DNA from: Paenibacillus sp. 19GGS1-52
GTDB lineage: Bacteria; Bacillota; Bacilli; Paenibacillales; Paenibacillaceae
DNA: 64,000 nt
Assembly: GCF_022369515.1 (NCBI RefSeq)
Contig: NZ_CP059724.1
Coordinates: 6,386,001 to 6,450,000 of the forward strand
Direction of reading: 5' to 3'
Part shown: one piece after another, positions 8,588-16,874 of the stretch
How the letters are laid out: the number at the start of each line of letters is the position of its first letter
Numbering within the stretch: position 1 is the stretch's first letter
Made by a program: the position numbers and the translations under genes
The notes under the pieces: generated by a model
What the model was told of the DNA's origin: nothing
Databases searched by the model: none
The model's input: only the letters and a program-made list of their open reading frames with translations

Positions 8588-9724
8588 ATGCTATATGTAT
8601 ACGGACCGCTGCTGCCCTTGCGTATTCTAGAAGAAATCGTATTCTGGAAGACTCAAGAGAAAGAGCATACCGAGGTTATAAAAGCGCTCGTGCCTAACTT
8701 GGAAGAGCCTTATGTAAAGCTGTTAAATGAATGGGCAGTCGTCTTTGGTGCTACAGAGCAAGCGGCAAGAAATTTGCTCGAAGCTGCACTCGCACCTGCA
8801 CCTATGCCGCACTTAGTACTTATTGCCGAAACCGAGCAATTGCTGCATATTGCCTGTGTTCAATCGCGTGAGTTCGTCCGCCAGCTATATGCCTTAATGG
8901 AAGGCAGTGCTGCCGTGAATGCGCAGCCTTTGGCCGGAGTTGTCATCCTGCATATTATTCGCGAATCAGAGTATTTTCTAGCCGTTCTCGAAACACTCAC
9001 TACTCCCGGTCAGCTATCTAGACTAGCAAGTCTTTACACAGAGAATGATGAACTACCAGCCTACACATCCACGTTATCCGAAGTTCGGGAGCTAGCTTCC
9101 GTACCCATTGGTGGTCACACCTTGCCTCCATTACCTTATGCTTATAATGCACTCGAACCACATATCGACGAGAAAACGATGAGAATACATCACGACAAGC
9201 ATCATCAAAGCTATGTAGATGGACTCAATAAGGCTGAGACCAAACTGGCTGAAGCCCGTAAGAAGGGGGACTTTGACCTCGTTAAACATTGGGAACGGGA
9301 GCTTGCCTTTAATGGGGCGGGGCATTATTTGCACACCATCTTCTGGAATGTAATGTCTCCGCAGGGTGGTAGACGTCCAACCGGAGCGCTGCTTGCGGAC
9401 ATTGAACACAGCTTCGGAAGCTACGACAGCTTTAAGCAGCAGTTTAGTGAAGCGGCAAAAAACATAGAAGGCGGCGGCTGGGCCATACTCGTCTGGAGTC
9501 CGCGCAGCCATAGACTGGAGATACTTACAGCAGAGAAGCATCAGAATCTCTCACAGTGGGATGTTGTTCCCCTATTGGCCCTAGATGTCTGGGAACATGC
9601 TTACTATCTGAAGCATCAGAACAATCGTGCCGACTATATTAAAGACTGGTGGCAAGTCGTCAATTGGCCGTATGTGTCCGAGCGTTACGCCGCTGCCAGT
9701 AAGCTGATCTGGCAACCCTACTGA
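8588..9724 (+). CDS. DUF2935-like domain fused to Fe/Mn superoxide dismutase
   Basis: This 378-residue fusion has an N-terminal helical region (about 1-150) resembling DUF2935, with the metal-type residues LEEIVFWKTQEKEHTEV, IAETEQLLHIA and IIRESEYFL. A linker follows, then a complete Fe/Mn superoxide dismutase (about 179-378). The SOD metal ligands are present: RIHHDKHH, NGAGHYLHTIFW and LDVWEHAYYL (Asp and His). SOD converts superoxide to peroxide and oxygen. The start ATG 8588 has GGGAGG upstream; an in-frame ATG at 8567 precedes that site and was rejected. B. subtilis SodF also has an N-terminal extension, but a shorter one. No signal peptide is visible. A second, single-domain SOD lies 4.6 kb downstream. 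Metal choice is unresolved. Confidence 0.9.
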   Translation: MLYVYGPLLPLRILEEIVFWKTQEKEHTEVIKALVPNLEEPYVKLLNEWAVVFGATEQAARNLLEAALAPAPMPHLVLIAETEQLLHIACVQSREFVRQLYALMEGSAAVNAQPLAGVVILHIIRESEYFLAVLETLTTPGQLSRLASLYTENDELPAYTSTLSEVRELASVPIGGHTLPPLPYAYNALEPHIDEKTMRIHHDKHHQSYVDGLNKAETKLAEARKKGDFDLVKHWERELAFNGAGHYLHTIFWNVMSPQGGRRPTGALLADIEHSFGSYDSFKQQFSEAAKNIEGGGWAILVWSPRSHRLEILTAEKHQNLSQWDVVPLLALDVWEHAYYLKHQNNRADYIKDWWQVVNWPYVSERYAAASKLIWQPY

Positions 9725-9773
9725 TAGGAACACACAAAGTGAGCGCATAATGCCTATTTCCAAAATCCGCAGC

Positions 9774-9820
9774 AAAGAACCCGCCCTTCGCTATTCTGAG
9801 GAGAACGGGTTCTTTGTTAT
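9774..9820. terminator. Bidirectional terminator between the SOD fusion and folE
   Basis: AAAGAACCCG (9774) pairs with CGGGTTCTTT (ending 9815), with T-rich flanks on both strands. It serves two converging genes. Confidence 0.75.
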
Positions 9821-9823
9821 ATG

Positions 9824-10417
9824 CTAATCCTTAATTAAAGTCAGAAACTCCGCCCGAGCAGCGGCATTCTCACGAAAAGCACCTCTGGCTGCCATCGTTA
9901 CTGTCTTGCTGCCAGGCTTCTTCACTCCGCGAGCACACATGCACAAATGCTCTCCCTCTACAACAACCATAACACCGTGGGGTCCAAGCACCTCTGTCAT
10001 AATATCCGCGATCTGTGCCGTCATCCGCTCCTGCACCTGCAAGCGGCGGCTTACCGCTTCTACCAATCGAGCCAGCTTGCTAAGTCCGGCGATACGCCCA
10101 CTCGGAATATACCCGATATGCACTTTGCCGAAAAATGGAGCCATGTGATGCTCACATTGACTGTAAAAGACAATATCCTTGACGATAACTAGCTCTTCAT
10201 AGGACTCATCAAAGGTTACGCCGAGCGCCTCGCGGGGATCTATCGAATAACCGCCGAATATCTCCTCATACATCCGCGTGACACGCGCTGGCGTTTCCAG
10301 CAGTCCCTCGCGTCCGGTGTCTTCCCCGATTAATTCTAATATTTTCTCAACGTGATACTCGATCTGCTCACGGTTCTTCGAAACCTCATCGTTTAAGTAA
10401 TCCTTGATGTCCCCCAT
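9824..10417 (-). CDS. folE: GTP cyclohydrolase I
   Basis: This 197-residue enzyme is full length. It converts GTP to 7,8-dihydroneopterin triphosphate, the entry step for tetrahydrofolate and also for queuosine. The zinc ligands are visible as Cys88 and His91 in QCEHHMAP and Cys159 in EHLCMCARGVKKPG, with the spacing of the family. The active-site stretches GYIPSGRIAGLSKLARL and QERMTAQIA are intact. The ATG has GGAAGGGGGAGA before it. It lies downstream of yneF on the same strand, and queG (a queuosine enzyme) is in the same direction 1 kb upstream. Confidence 0.97.
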   Translation of the reverse strand: MGDIKDYLNDEVSKNREQIEYHVEKILELIGEDTGREGLLETPARVTRMYEEIFGGYSIDPREALGVTFDESYEELVIVKDIVFYSQCEHHMAPFFGKVHIGYIPSGRIAGLSKLARLVEAVSRRLQVQERMTAQIADIMTEVLGPHGVMVVVEGEHLCMCARGVKKPGSKTVTMAARGAFRENAAARAEFLTLIKD

Positions 10418-10469
10418 GAAATCTCCCCCTTCCGCACCCGCGTAAACATTCTATCTATATCGGGATCGG

Positions 10470-10733
10470 TTACTTGCTGCTCTTACGGTTATGTCCTTGA
10501 CCTTTACCAGTCGCTGGAGCGCGACCTGCCGCAGGATTCTTGGTCTTCATCATTTGCTGAGCACGCTGCATTTGCTTGCCGTTCAGGTTATAACCCATTT
10601 GTTTAGCAACCTTTTGCAGCATTTCAGGATCATTCTGCATCGTAGTCATTTGTCTGCGCAAATAATACACACCAATGAAGAATCCACCGATCAGACCCAC
10701 GACCAACGTAATAATAGGTAATGCAATGTTCAT
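10470..10733 (-). CDS. yneF: YneF-family (UPF0154) small membrane protein
   Basis: This 87-residue protein has one N-terminal membrane helix (residues 3-25: IALPIITLVVGLIGGFFIGV) followed by the UPF0154 signature YYLRRQMTTMQNDPEMLQK and a basic, Gly/Lys-rich tail. The family is conserved in Bacilli, and no biochemical function is known to me. Its start is preceded by GAGGTGG. It sits between ogt and folE on the same strand. The C-terminal tail is longer and more basic than in the B. subtilis protein. Confidence 0.88.
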   Translation of the reverse strand: MNIALPIITLVVGLIGGFFIGVYYLRRQMTTMQNDPEMLQKVAKQMGYNLNGKQMQRAQQMMKTKNPAAGRAPATGKGQGHNRKSSK

Positions 10734-10838
10734 CTAATGTCCACCTCTGTACTCTATTGTCTACAACGCCTTTTTGGCGCGCGAATCTATCATAGCATTT
10801 CAAGAACTGGACAGCAATTGTGAAAAATTCACACAGCG

Positions 10839-11408
10839 TTAGAACAGATACGCTCCCGCTTCGTTTCCCTTTGCATGCTCAGCTTCAAGCTGCAGCAGAC
10901 GGCTTTTGATCGCTAAACCTCCAGCATAGCCAATCAAGGAGCCACTTGCGCCAATCACTCGGTGGCAGGGCACAATTATTGGTATTGGATTACGGTTGTT
11001 CGCACCCCCGACGGCACGCACAGCCTTAGGATTGCCTATCAATAGGGCAATATCTTTATAGGATGCGGCTTCTCCATAAGAAATGGTGCATAGGGCTTCC
11101 CAAACCTGCAGTTGAAATGCCGTCCCTCGCATATCTAGTGGAAGTTCGAAGCTCTGCAACCTTCCGGCAAAATAATCTTCAAGCTGCACTTTGGCTAACG
11201 CAAATCGCTCTTCATCGGCACATAACTCGGCAGAGCCAAAACGGGCTTTGACCCATTTCTTAATATCCTCCTGAGTGTTCATAAAGCTCCCAAATTCCAG
11301 TAAACACAGCCCGATCTCTGTTGTACACAGCGTGAGTGGTCCGATCAAGGATTCTAATTCACTATAATATACGACCGTTTCAATGTTACTCTCCGCCAAG
11401 ATGTTCAT
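10839..11408 (-). CDS. ogt: Methylated-DNA--protein-cysteine methyltransferase
   Basis: This 189-residue DNA repair protein removes O6-alkyl groups from guanine by suicidal transfer to its own cysteine. The active site IVPCHRVIG, the Tyr-containing ISYGEAASYKDIA and the Arg-finger region NPKAVRAVGGANNRNP are intact. Its ATG overlaps the queG stop in an ATGA arrangement, so the two are translationally coupled. Compare the Trp-for-Cys relative at 50324-50641, which lacks this chemistry. It ends about 100 bp before yneF. Confidence 0.95.
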   Translation of the reverse strand: MNILAESNIETVVYYSELESLIGPLTLCTTEIGLCLLEFGSFMNTQEDIKKWVKARFGSAELCADEERFALAKVQLEDYFAGRLQSFELPLDMRGTAFQLQVWEALCTISYGEAASYKDIALLIGNPKAVRAVGGANNRNPIPIIVPCHRVIGASGSLIGYAGGLAIKSRLLQLEAEHAKGNEAGAYLF

Positions 11409-12595
11409 TCTCTTGTTTCCTCCCGCTTAAGCAGCTTGTCCTGTGCCCTGTGCAGCATTTGCTGAACCGTAAGGTCTTCCTCTCCCAAAAGTGCCTGTTC
11501 CACTGCTGACAGAGCCTCTTCGCCACCAATGCGTCCCAGTGCCCAAGCTGCGGTACCACGCATCTCCGGGCGAGGCTCCTGCAGTAGAATTTCTGTCAGT
11601 TTCGGCACAGCGCCAGCCTCCTTGAAATTGCCTAAAGCGATGATCGCATTGCGCTGCATCGGCTTCTTACCTCTCCAGGCTGCTGAGCTGCTGCCGAACT
11701 TCTCCTTGAACTCACGGTTGCTTAACTCCAGTATCGGCAGCAAGAGCGGCTTGACGATGTCGGGATCAGGCAACAGCTGAGGTCGGTGATCCCAGTTCTT
11801 CCCGCGGTTATGCGGACAGACAATCTGGCAGGTATCACAGCCGTATAGCCGGTTGCCGATTTTGGTCATGTGGTCCTCACTCAGGAAGCCCTTGGTCTGT
11901 GTAAGGTAAGAAATACAGACCTGTGCATTAAGCTGTCCCGGACCCACCAGCGCTCCGGTAGGACAGGCATCAATACATTTCGTACAGTCCCCACAACCTT
12001 CCTGCACAGGTACATCTGGAGGGAAGGGAATATTTGTCACCATCTCGCCAAGATAGATCCATGAGCCCCATTTGGGAGAAATGATGGCACAGTTTTTGGC
12101 ACTGAAGCCAATCCCTGCACGTTCAGCTACCGCCCGGTCTACAAGTACGCCCGTATCGACCATACTCTCCAGCACGGCATCCGGTACTCGCTCGCGGATG
12201 AAGCTCTCTAGCTTAGCCAGTGCCTCACGCAGTACATGATGATAATCCCTACCCCAAGAAGCACGGGCCAAGATCCCTCTGCGGGCACCCGGTTCAGATT
12301 TGGGGGGATTCTGCATTTTGGACGGATAGGCTACGGCAATGGCAATAATGGACATCGGGTCGCCTGACTTCAGAGCGGGAATCGTCCGTTTATTCAGATC
12401 TGGTTCCTCAAAGCCGGATTCATAACCCTGATCCCGGTGCTCCTGCAGGATGTTTTTCAAATATAAAAATGGCTCTGCCGTAGCAAAGCCAATATCATCA
12501 ATGCCCAGTGATGGCGCAGCCTCTATAATTTCAGCTTTGAGGTTGGCCCACTTCGAAGGCGGGAGTGCATAGGTTGACTGAGAATCATTGTTCAT
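11405..12595 (-). CDS. queG: Epoxyqueuosine reductase
   Basis: This 396-residue cobalamin-dependent iron-sulfur enzyme carries out the last step of queuosine synthesis in tRNA, reducing epoxyqueuosine. Visible are the substrate region VDTGVLVDRAVAERAGIGF, two 4Fe-4S motifs (CGDCTKCIDACPTGAL and CDTCQIVCPHN) and C-terminal HEAT-like repeats (about 300-390) that bind tRNA. The length matches the Bacillus enzyme with the HEAT extension. The ribosome site is AAGGAG at 8 bp. It is coupled to ogt by a 4-bp overlap. Confidence 0.96.
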   Translation of the reverse strand: MNNDSQSTYALPPSKWANLKAEIIEAAPSLGIDDIGFATAEPFLYLKNILQEHRDQGYESGFEEPDLNKRTIPALKSGDPMSIIAIAVAYPSKMQNPPKSEPGARRGILARASWGRDYHHVLREALAKLESFIRERVPDAVLESMVDTGVLVDRAVAERAGIGFSAKNCAIISPKWGSWIYLGEMVTNIPFPPDVPVQEGCGDCTKCIDACPTGALVGPGQLNAQVCISYLTQTKGFLSEDHMTKIGNRLYGCDTCQIVCPHNRGKNWDHRPQLLPDPDIVKPLLLPILELSNREFKEKFGSSSAAWRGKKPMQRNAIIALGNFKEAGAVPKLTEILLQEPRPEMRGTAAWALGRIGGEEALSAVEQALLGEEDLTVQQMLHRAQDKLLKREETRE

Positions 12596-12636
12596 TCCGC
12601 CTTCTCCTTTTCATATAATATCAAGAGGCTTTTCGC

Positions 12637-13254
12637 CTACAGTGCATTCAGTTTGGACAATGGCCACCAAATATAATCCACTCTTCCCACAATACTGTCT
12701 CCTGGAACGAAACCGAAATAACGGCTGTCCTTGCTGGCTCCAGCATGTCGGTTGTCACCCATCACAAAATAGCTTTCTTTCGCTACGGTCAGCGCAGCAA
12801 AATCAGGGTCCTGAATCTCGGTATCGATATAAGACTCGTCAACTACTTTGCCGTTCACGTATAGTTGGTGTTTCTGTACTTCAACAATATCACCCGGTAT
12901 GCCAACGACCCGTTTCACTAGATATTCCTTGTGGTCTAGACCCAAGCTTGGATCATGCAGAACAATGACATCCCCTCGCTTCGGGCTCGTGAACGTCAGT
13001 GTAATTTTATTAATAAACAATCTTTCGCCTTCTTGCAGTGTCGGCTGCATAGATTGGCCTTTGACCGTTGATAGATTGAATACAAAAATATTAAGCAACG
13101 ACATCACTACAAAAACAGCGGCAGCGATAATTAGCCAATCCTTCATAGCCATGAACCATCTCTGCCCTCGTGCGATTTTGGAGGCTTTGTGTATGACAGA
13201 TCTTTGCTTCTGCTTGCGGCTTCGCATGAATGGTTCTTCAAGTTCCTGACTCAT
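12637..13254 (-). CDS. lepB: Type I signal peptidase (SipS-like)
   Basis: This 205-residue single-span membrane protease removes signal peptides from exported proteins. It has a basic cytosolic N-terminus of about 38 residues, a membrane anchor at about 39-60, then the catalytic Ser68 in VKGQSMQPTL and Lys114 in YLVKRVVGIPGD, with the MGDNR box. The single anchor and length are of the Gram-positive P type. The start is supported by GAGGGTGG. The N-terminal basic segment is longer than in B. subtilis SipS. It is transcribed away from a terminator that ends the upstream acetyltransferase gene. Confidence 0.96.
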   Translation of the reverse strand: MSQELEEPFMRSRKQKQRSVIHKASKIARGQRWFMAMKDWLIIAAAVFVVMSLLNIFVFNLSTVKGQSMQPTLQEGERLFINKITLTFTSPKRGDVIVLHDPSLGLDHKEYLVKRVVGIPGDIVEVQKHQLYVNGKVVDESYIDTEIQDPDFAALTVAKESYFVMGDNRHAGASKDSRYFGFVPGDSIVGRVDYIWWPLSKLNAL

Positions 13255-13299
13255 ATGCCACCCTCTTGCTCTCTCGTTAATGAATTAGTCTTATAACAA

Positions 13300-13350
13300 T
13301 AGAAAAGCATATCTCCCAGCCATTTGCAACGGACTTGGGATGATATGCTT
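13300..13350 (-). terminator. Terminator after the GNAT gene at 13437
   Basis: On the minus strand AAGCATATCATCCCA pairs with TGGGAGATATGCTT, with a two-base internal mismatch, followed by TTCTATT. The tail is modest. Confidence 0.6.
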
Positions 13351-13436
13351 CAGTATAATGGAACAGACTATTCAGTCGCTATAGTTCTCTACTCAGTAAA
13401 ATGTTTCCGCTTACGCAGTACCGAATTTCTAACAAA

Positions 13437-13856
13437 TTATCCGACAATGCTGAGCTTACGTACCGATTTAAAAAGTTGATTCTCATCATAGCCCATAGCT
13501 TCATACAGCGGTAATGCAAAAGAATTATGCTCATCGACGGCGACAAAAATACCAGTAACCTTGCGCGATTGAAACCTATTCTCCATGGCCGATACAAGAC
13601 TTCTACCGACTCCTCTGCGGCGATAATCGGGATGAACGGCAATACGGAAATAACAGCCGTGGTTCTTCTCGATCGTGCCGATTAGCACACCAACAATCTC
13701 TCCTTCTTCTTCAGCAACTACAATGAGATCTGAATCCCATGAAAGCTGCCTGGAGAAAGGCTCGATGGTGTTCTCGAAACATTCTTCCGAAAGTGCGGTC
13801 TGCAGCAATTCAGTTACAGGACTAACGTCGCTTAATTGAAAGGAACGTACGTGCAT
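13437..13856 (-). CDS. GNAT-family N-acetyltransferase
   Basis: This 139-residue single-domain GNAT protein carries the acetyl-CoA loop IAVHPDYRRRGVGRSLV and the C-terminal strand FALPLYEAMGYDE. The acceptor substrate is not predictable. A GGGAG ribosome site supports ATG 13856. It lies alone between the signal peptidase and the long sodA upstream region. Confidence 0.85.
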   Translation of the reverse strand: MHVRSFQLSDVSPVTELLQTALSEECFENTIEPFSRQLSWDSDLIVVAEEEGEIVGVLIGTIEKNHGCYFRIAVHPDYRRRGVGRSLVSAMENRFQSRKVTGIFVAVDEHNSFALPLYEAMGYDENQLFKSVRKLSIVG

Positions 13857-13944
13857 TCTTTAAAGTCTCCCTTTTCTATGGCTTAGAATTTTACAAAAAG
13901 AAGGAGTTCCCATAACACTGTAGAGACGTAAAAAGCATCAAAAA

Positions 13945-13992
13945 ACGAGGAATACCTGCTTTTAAATCTATTAAAGCATACTTTTCTCGTGA
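13945..13992 (-). terminator. Orphan terminator-like hairpin upstream of sodA
   Basis: On the minus strand the outer CACGAG/CTCGT and inner TGCTTTAAT/ATTTAAAAGCA pairings are followed by TTTTTTG. No minus-strand gene is recognised just upstream of it, so it either ends an unknown small transcript or is only a structured spacer. Confidence 0.35.
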
Positions 13993-14221
13993 TATCATCA
14001 CTTTTCTTTTGTAAGCGCTTGATATGAAGCGTTTACATTTGATTTCGTCACAATATTTCTTTAATAAGGAAACATTTCGGGTATAAACATCTGCAGCCCA
14101 TGGAATTCCATAATGTTAACATAGATTTTACAAATGAGAAGATCATGTTGACAAAAGTGACTTTTTAAACACTTTAGTTTGTTTAATGTTGCATTATTGT
14201 TCCAGATACGGTTTAATAATA

Positions 14222-14237
14222 GTATCCTATTGGATAC
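14222..14237. promoter_or_regulatory. Perfect dyad upstream of the sodA promoter
   Basis: GTATCC-TATT-GGATAC is a perfect 6-bp-arm inverted repeat about 35 bp upstream of the -35 box. The position suits an activator or repressor site; the protein is unknown. Confidence 0.4.
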
Positions 14238-14270
14238 ATATCCCATAGCCCAAATCGGAAATAAGGGATT

Positions 14271-14300
14271 TTGACGTTCAACTGGCCAAAATTCTTTATA
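14271..14300 (+). promoter_or_regulatory. Promoter of sodA
   Basis: TTGACG (14271-14276), 18 bp, TTTATA (14295-14300). AGGAGGGA precedes the start codon at 14336. Confidence 0.55.
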
Positions 14301-14335
14301 TAAACAATTCTACTAATCTCAGGAGGGATTTTTCC

Positions 14336-14944
14336 ATGGCATTTCAATTACCGGCACTTCCGTATCCGAACAACGCTCTCGAACCGCACATCGACGCATT
14401 GACGATGGAGATTCATCACGACAGACACCATAACGCATATGTGACGAACCTGAACGCCGCGTTGGAAAAGGCACCCGAATTGCAAGACAAAAGCATCGAC
14501 GAATTGCTTACTGACCTGAATGCTGTACCGGAAGCTATCCGTACCGCTGTTCGCAACAACGGTGGTGGGCATGCTAACCATACCCTATTCTGGGAAGTTA
14601 TTGGACCTGATGGCGGCGGCGCACCTACTGGCGCATTGGCTGCAGCTATTGACAGTGAGCTTGGTGGCTTTGACAAGTTCAAGGAAGCTTTCGCAACTGC
14701 AGCAACTACCCGCTTCGGCAGCGGCTGGGCTTGGCTGACTGTTAAAGACGGTAAATTAGCGGTAACTAGCACACCTAACCAGGATAACCCGATCAGCGAA
14801 GGCGCTACTCCGATTCTCGGACTTGATGTATGGGAGCACGCGTACTACCTGAACTATCAGAACAAACGTCCTGACTATATCAAAGCATTCTGGAATGTAG
14901 TGAACTGGGAAGAAGTCGGCAAACGCTACGAAAGCTCTAAATAA
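14336..14944 (+). CDS. sodA: Superoxide dismutase [Mn/Fe]
   Basis: This 202-residue cytosolic SOD is standard length and complete. The metal ligands are His27 (EIHHDRHH), His82 (GGHANHTLFW), Asp164 and His168 (LDVWEHAYYL). Residues such as GGGHANHTLFW and the GPDGGG turn favour the Mn-type SodA of Bacilli, but metal use is an inference. A strong ribosome site, a promoter and a long perfect terminator make it a well-expressed single gene. It is the second SOD in this window; the first is fused to a DUF2935-like domain. Confidence 0.97.
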   Translation: MAFQLPALPYPNNALEPHIDALTMEIHHDRHHNAYVTNLNAALEKAPELQDKSIDELLTDLNAVPEAIRTAVRNNGGGHANHTLFWEVIGPDGGGAPTGALAAAIDSELGGFDKFKEAFATAATTRFGSGWAWLTVKDGKLAVTSTPNQDNPISEGATPILGLDVWEHAYYLNYQNKRPDYIKAFWNVVNWEEVGKRYESSK

Positions 14945-15004
14945 GTAGTTATGTCTTCGCCTTACTAACGTACGGCAGCCCATTTATTGTATAAGGATAT
15001 AAAT

Positions 15005-15056
15005 AACAGAAGGTATCTCTGCAGCCGGAAGGGGCTAAAGAGATACCTTCTGTTTG
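15005..15056. terminator. Long perfect terminator after sodA (bidirectional)
   Basis: ACAGAAGGTATCTCT pairs perfectly with AGAGATACCTTCTGT around an 18-nt loop, then TTTGTGTT. It can also end the converging mutY transcript, where the tail reads TTATTTATA. Confidence 0.88.
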
Positions 15057-15110
15057 TGTTATTCATATAAGAAATAGCAATAGCGTAAAACCTATTAATA
15101 GGCTGAATAA

Positions 15111-16427
15111 TTACTGTGGTTTACCTTCGAGTTCAGCAAAATATAGATTTAGCAGCTTCAGAAAAACGTTTGGAAAAGCATAATTAGCCATATCCTCACG
15201 GTTAATCCAGCGGACAGCACCGCTATCCTCCGGGCTCTCATTCCCGTCCGCAAACAACTCCACCGGTGTGCCGTCGAGGAACACTCCGGATTCGAGGTAC
15301 AGGGAATCCTCGCCCTGTACCCCTGCTTGCGCCGCTGTATTAGCAGCGCCTGCGAGCAGATACGCAGCCCGTCCTTCTGCAGCCAGCGGCTGCAGAAGGA
15401 CCTCCACTTCCCTGCAGCGGTACACCTGCAGGGTCCACACGATATGGCTGAATGTATGCTCCGCAGCCATCCAGTGCGCTTCCGGCCGGGCGGAGAGCCC
15501 GGCCGTCCGCAAGGACCGGCGCAGCCGGTCGAGCGCCGCGGCCTCTGGCAGCCGCGCGCTCGGCGCGGCGCCGGAGGCAGGCGGCGCCGGCCAGTGCGGC
15601 AGCTCCCACATGCGGGCTAACAGCCCGCTTTCTGGCCGCTGCCGGATGAGCACTCGGCCCGCGTGAGCACCGCGGCCCTCGATCAGGGCCGCCAGCCGCT
15701 CCTCCGGGCGCGGCGGCTTGGCCTTGGTCTTGACGGGCAGCGAGGTCTCGCAGCCCGCCAGCCGTGCGGCGCAGTGCTCCATCACCGGGCAAGGAAGACA
15801 GCGCGGTGATTTCGGTGTGCACACAAGTGCGCCAAGCTCCATCAGCGCCTGATTGAAATGCATGGCCTCCCCCTCCGGGATCAGCTCAGCCGCCAGATGC
15901 TCCATCTTCACACGGGTAGGTCCCTTGGCGATATCATCCTCAAGTAGGAAGTAGCGCGAGAGCACCCGCATCACATTGCCATCTACAGCTGGCTCCGGCT
16001 GGTTAAAGGCGATACTGAGAATAGCTCCTGCAGTGTAGGGGCCTACTCCCTTGAGGCTGAACACCGCCTCCCTGTCACTGGGAACCTGACCACCATATTG
16101 CTCTTTGACCTGCTTAGCTGCATGCTGCAAATTACGGGCTCGGGAATAATAGCCCAGTCCTTCCCAGCATTTAAGCACGTCCTCCTCCGGTGCATCAGCA
16201 AGCGCCTCAACAGTCGGAAAACGCTCAATAAACCGATTGAAATAAGGGATCACTGTGTCTACTCGAGTCTGCTGCAGCATAATTTCAGAGATCCAGATAT
16301 AATATGGATTGCGGTGGCGGCGCCAAGGCAAATCCCGTTTCTGCCCCTGATACCACTCCAATAAATTACGGCTGAAAAATAATTTCACTTGCTGCTGTTC
16401 TTGCTCATCCTGCTCTTGCTGTGTCAT
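15111..16427 (-). CDS. mutY: A/G-specific adenine glycosylase
   Basis: This 438-residue base-excision enzyme removes adenine mispaired with 8-oxoguanine. It has the helix-hairpin-helix GVGPYTAGAI, the catalytic Asp149 in AVDGNV, Glu48 in SEIMLQQTRV and the 4Fe-4S cluster C-x6-C-x2-C-x5-C (Cys203, 210, 213, 219), followed by a NUDIX-like C-terminal domain that reads 8-oxoG. I start at the second of two adjacent ATGs (16427) because AAGGAG lies 7 bp upstream; a further ATG at 16469 directly follows the acpS stop but has no ribosome site. Bases about 15450-15780, in the C-terminal half, are strikingly GC-rich and Ala/Arg/Pro-rich compared with the neighbours. Confidence 0.95.
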   Translation of the reverse strand: MTQQEQDEQEQQQVKLFFSRNLLEWYQGQKRDLPWRRHRNPYYIWISEIMLQQTRVDTVIPYFNRFIERFPTVEALADAPEEDVLKCWEGLGYYSRARNLQHAAKQVKEQYGGQVPSDREAVFSLKGVGPYTAGAILSIAFNQPEPAVDGNVMRVLSRYFLLEDDIAKGPTRVKMEHLAAELIPEGEAMHFNQALMELGALVCTPKSPRCLPCPVMEHCAARLAGCETSLPVKTKAKPPRPEERLAALIEGRGAHAGRVLIRQRPESGLLARMWELPHWPAPPASGAAPSARLPEAAALDRLRRSLRTAGLSARPEAHWMAAEHTFSHIVWTLQVYRCREVEVLLQPLAAEGRAAYLLAGAANTAAQAGVQGEDSLYLESGVFLDGTPVELFADGNESPEDSGAVRWINREDMANYAFPNVFLKLLNLYFAELEGKPQ

Positions 16428-16469
16428 CATTATTCTCCTTGCCTCTTTATATTCGTCCCAAATTTCCAT

Positions 16470-16874
16470 TTATGCTATGGAAGTGACCTGCTCCACCACA
16501 GCAAAAGCTGAGGCCAAATCGCGGCCATGTGTGATCGTTAGATGTATGGTGTACTCTCGGCCCTCCGGCATATTCAGCCGTTCCCAGGCCTCGCCCAACA
16601 GCACAACCTCTGGTTTACCCAGTTTATCCGGCAAGATCTCGATGTCAAGAAAACCGACTGCCCTGCCGATTCCGCAGCCCAGTGCCTTAACAACCGCTTC
16701 CTTAGCCGCAAATCGTCCGGCCACGAATTCCGCTTGTTTCCCGCTCCGGCGTTCGGCAAGCTGATGTTCTCGCTCTGTCAGAACACGCCTGATAAATTTA
16801 GTACCCTGACCCCTATTTATTAGTATTGATATTCGCTCAATCTCCAGCACATCATGCCCGATTCCGTAAATCAA
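16470..16874 (-). CDS. acpS: Holo-[acyl-carrier-protein] synthase
   Basis: This 134-residue enzyme transfers 4'-phosphopantetheine from CoA to apo-ACP for fatty-acid synthesis. The Mg/CoA motifs GIGHDVLEIERI and GRFAAKEAVVKALG are intact and the length is normal. The start is a TTG with AAGGAG nine bases upstream. It directly precedes mutY, which likely shares the transcript. Confidence 0.95.
   Translation of the reverse strand: MIYGIGHDVLEIERISILINRGQGTKFIRRVLTEREHQLAERRSGKQAEFVAGRFAAKEAVVKALGCGIGRAVGFLDIEILPDKLGKPEVVLLGEAWERLNMPEGREYTIHLTITHGRDLASAFAVVEQVTSIA

Larger units (their letters stand above)
13857..14335. other. Long sodA upstream region without a gene
   Basis: This stretch of nearly 480 bp is AT-rich. 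It contains a hairpin near 13945-13992, paired AAGCG elements at 14010-14033 that only partly resemble a CcpA site, a GTATCC-N4-GGATAC dyad at 14222-14237 and the sodA promoter at 14271-14300. A 61-codon minus-strand reading frame at 14061-14246 has no good ribosome site and a composition typical of AT-rich spacer, so I do not call it. Confidence 0.5.

Noticed and set aside
12588..12968. A 126-residue plus-strand protein over the signal peptidase gene
   Set aside because: It is an antisense frame opposite a clear SipS-type gene.
14010..14033. A CcpA (cre) site upstream of sodA
   Set aside because: TGTAAGCGCTTGAT and TGAAGCGTTTACA each match only part of the consensus, one with wrong spacing and one with a wrong 3' half.
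14061..14246. A 61-residue minus-strand protein upstream of sodA
   Set aside because: It has no ribosome site and looks like AT-rich spacer translated by chance.
15268..15822. Several long frames in the GC-rich part of mutY
   Set aside because: They are shadows produced by the GC-rich codons of the real gene.
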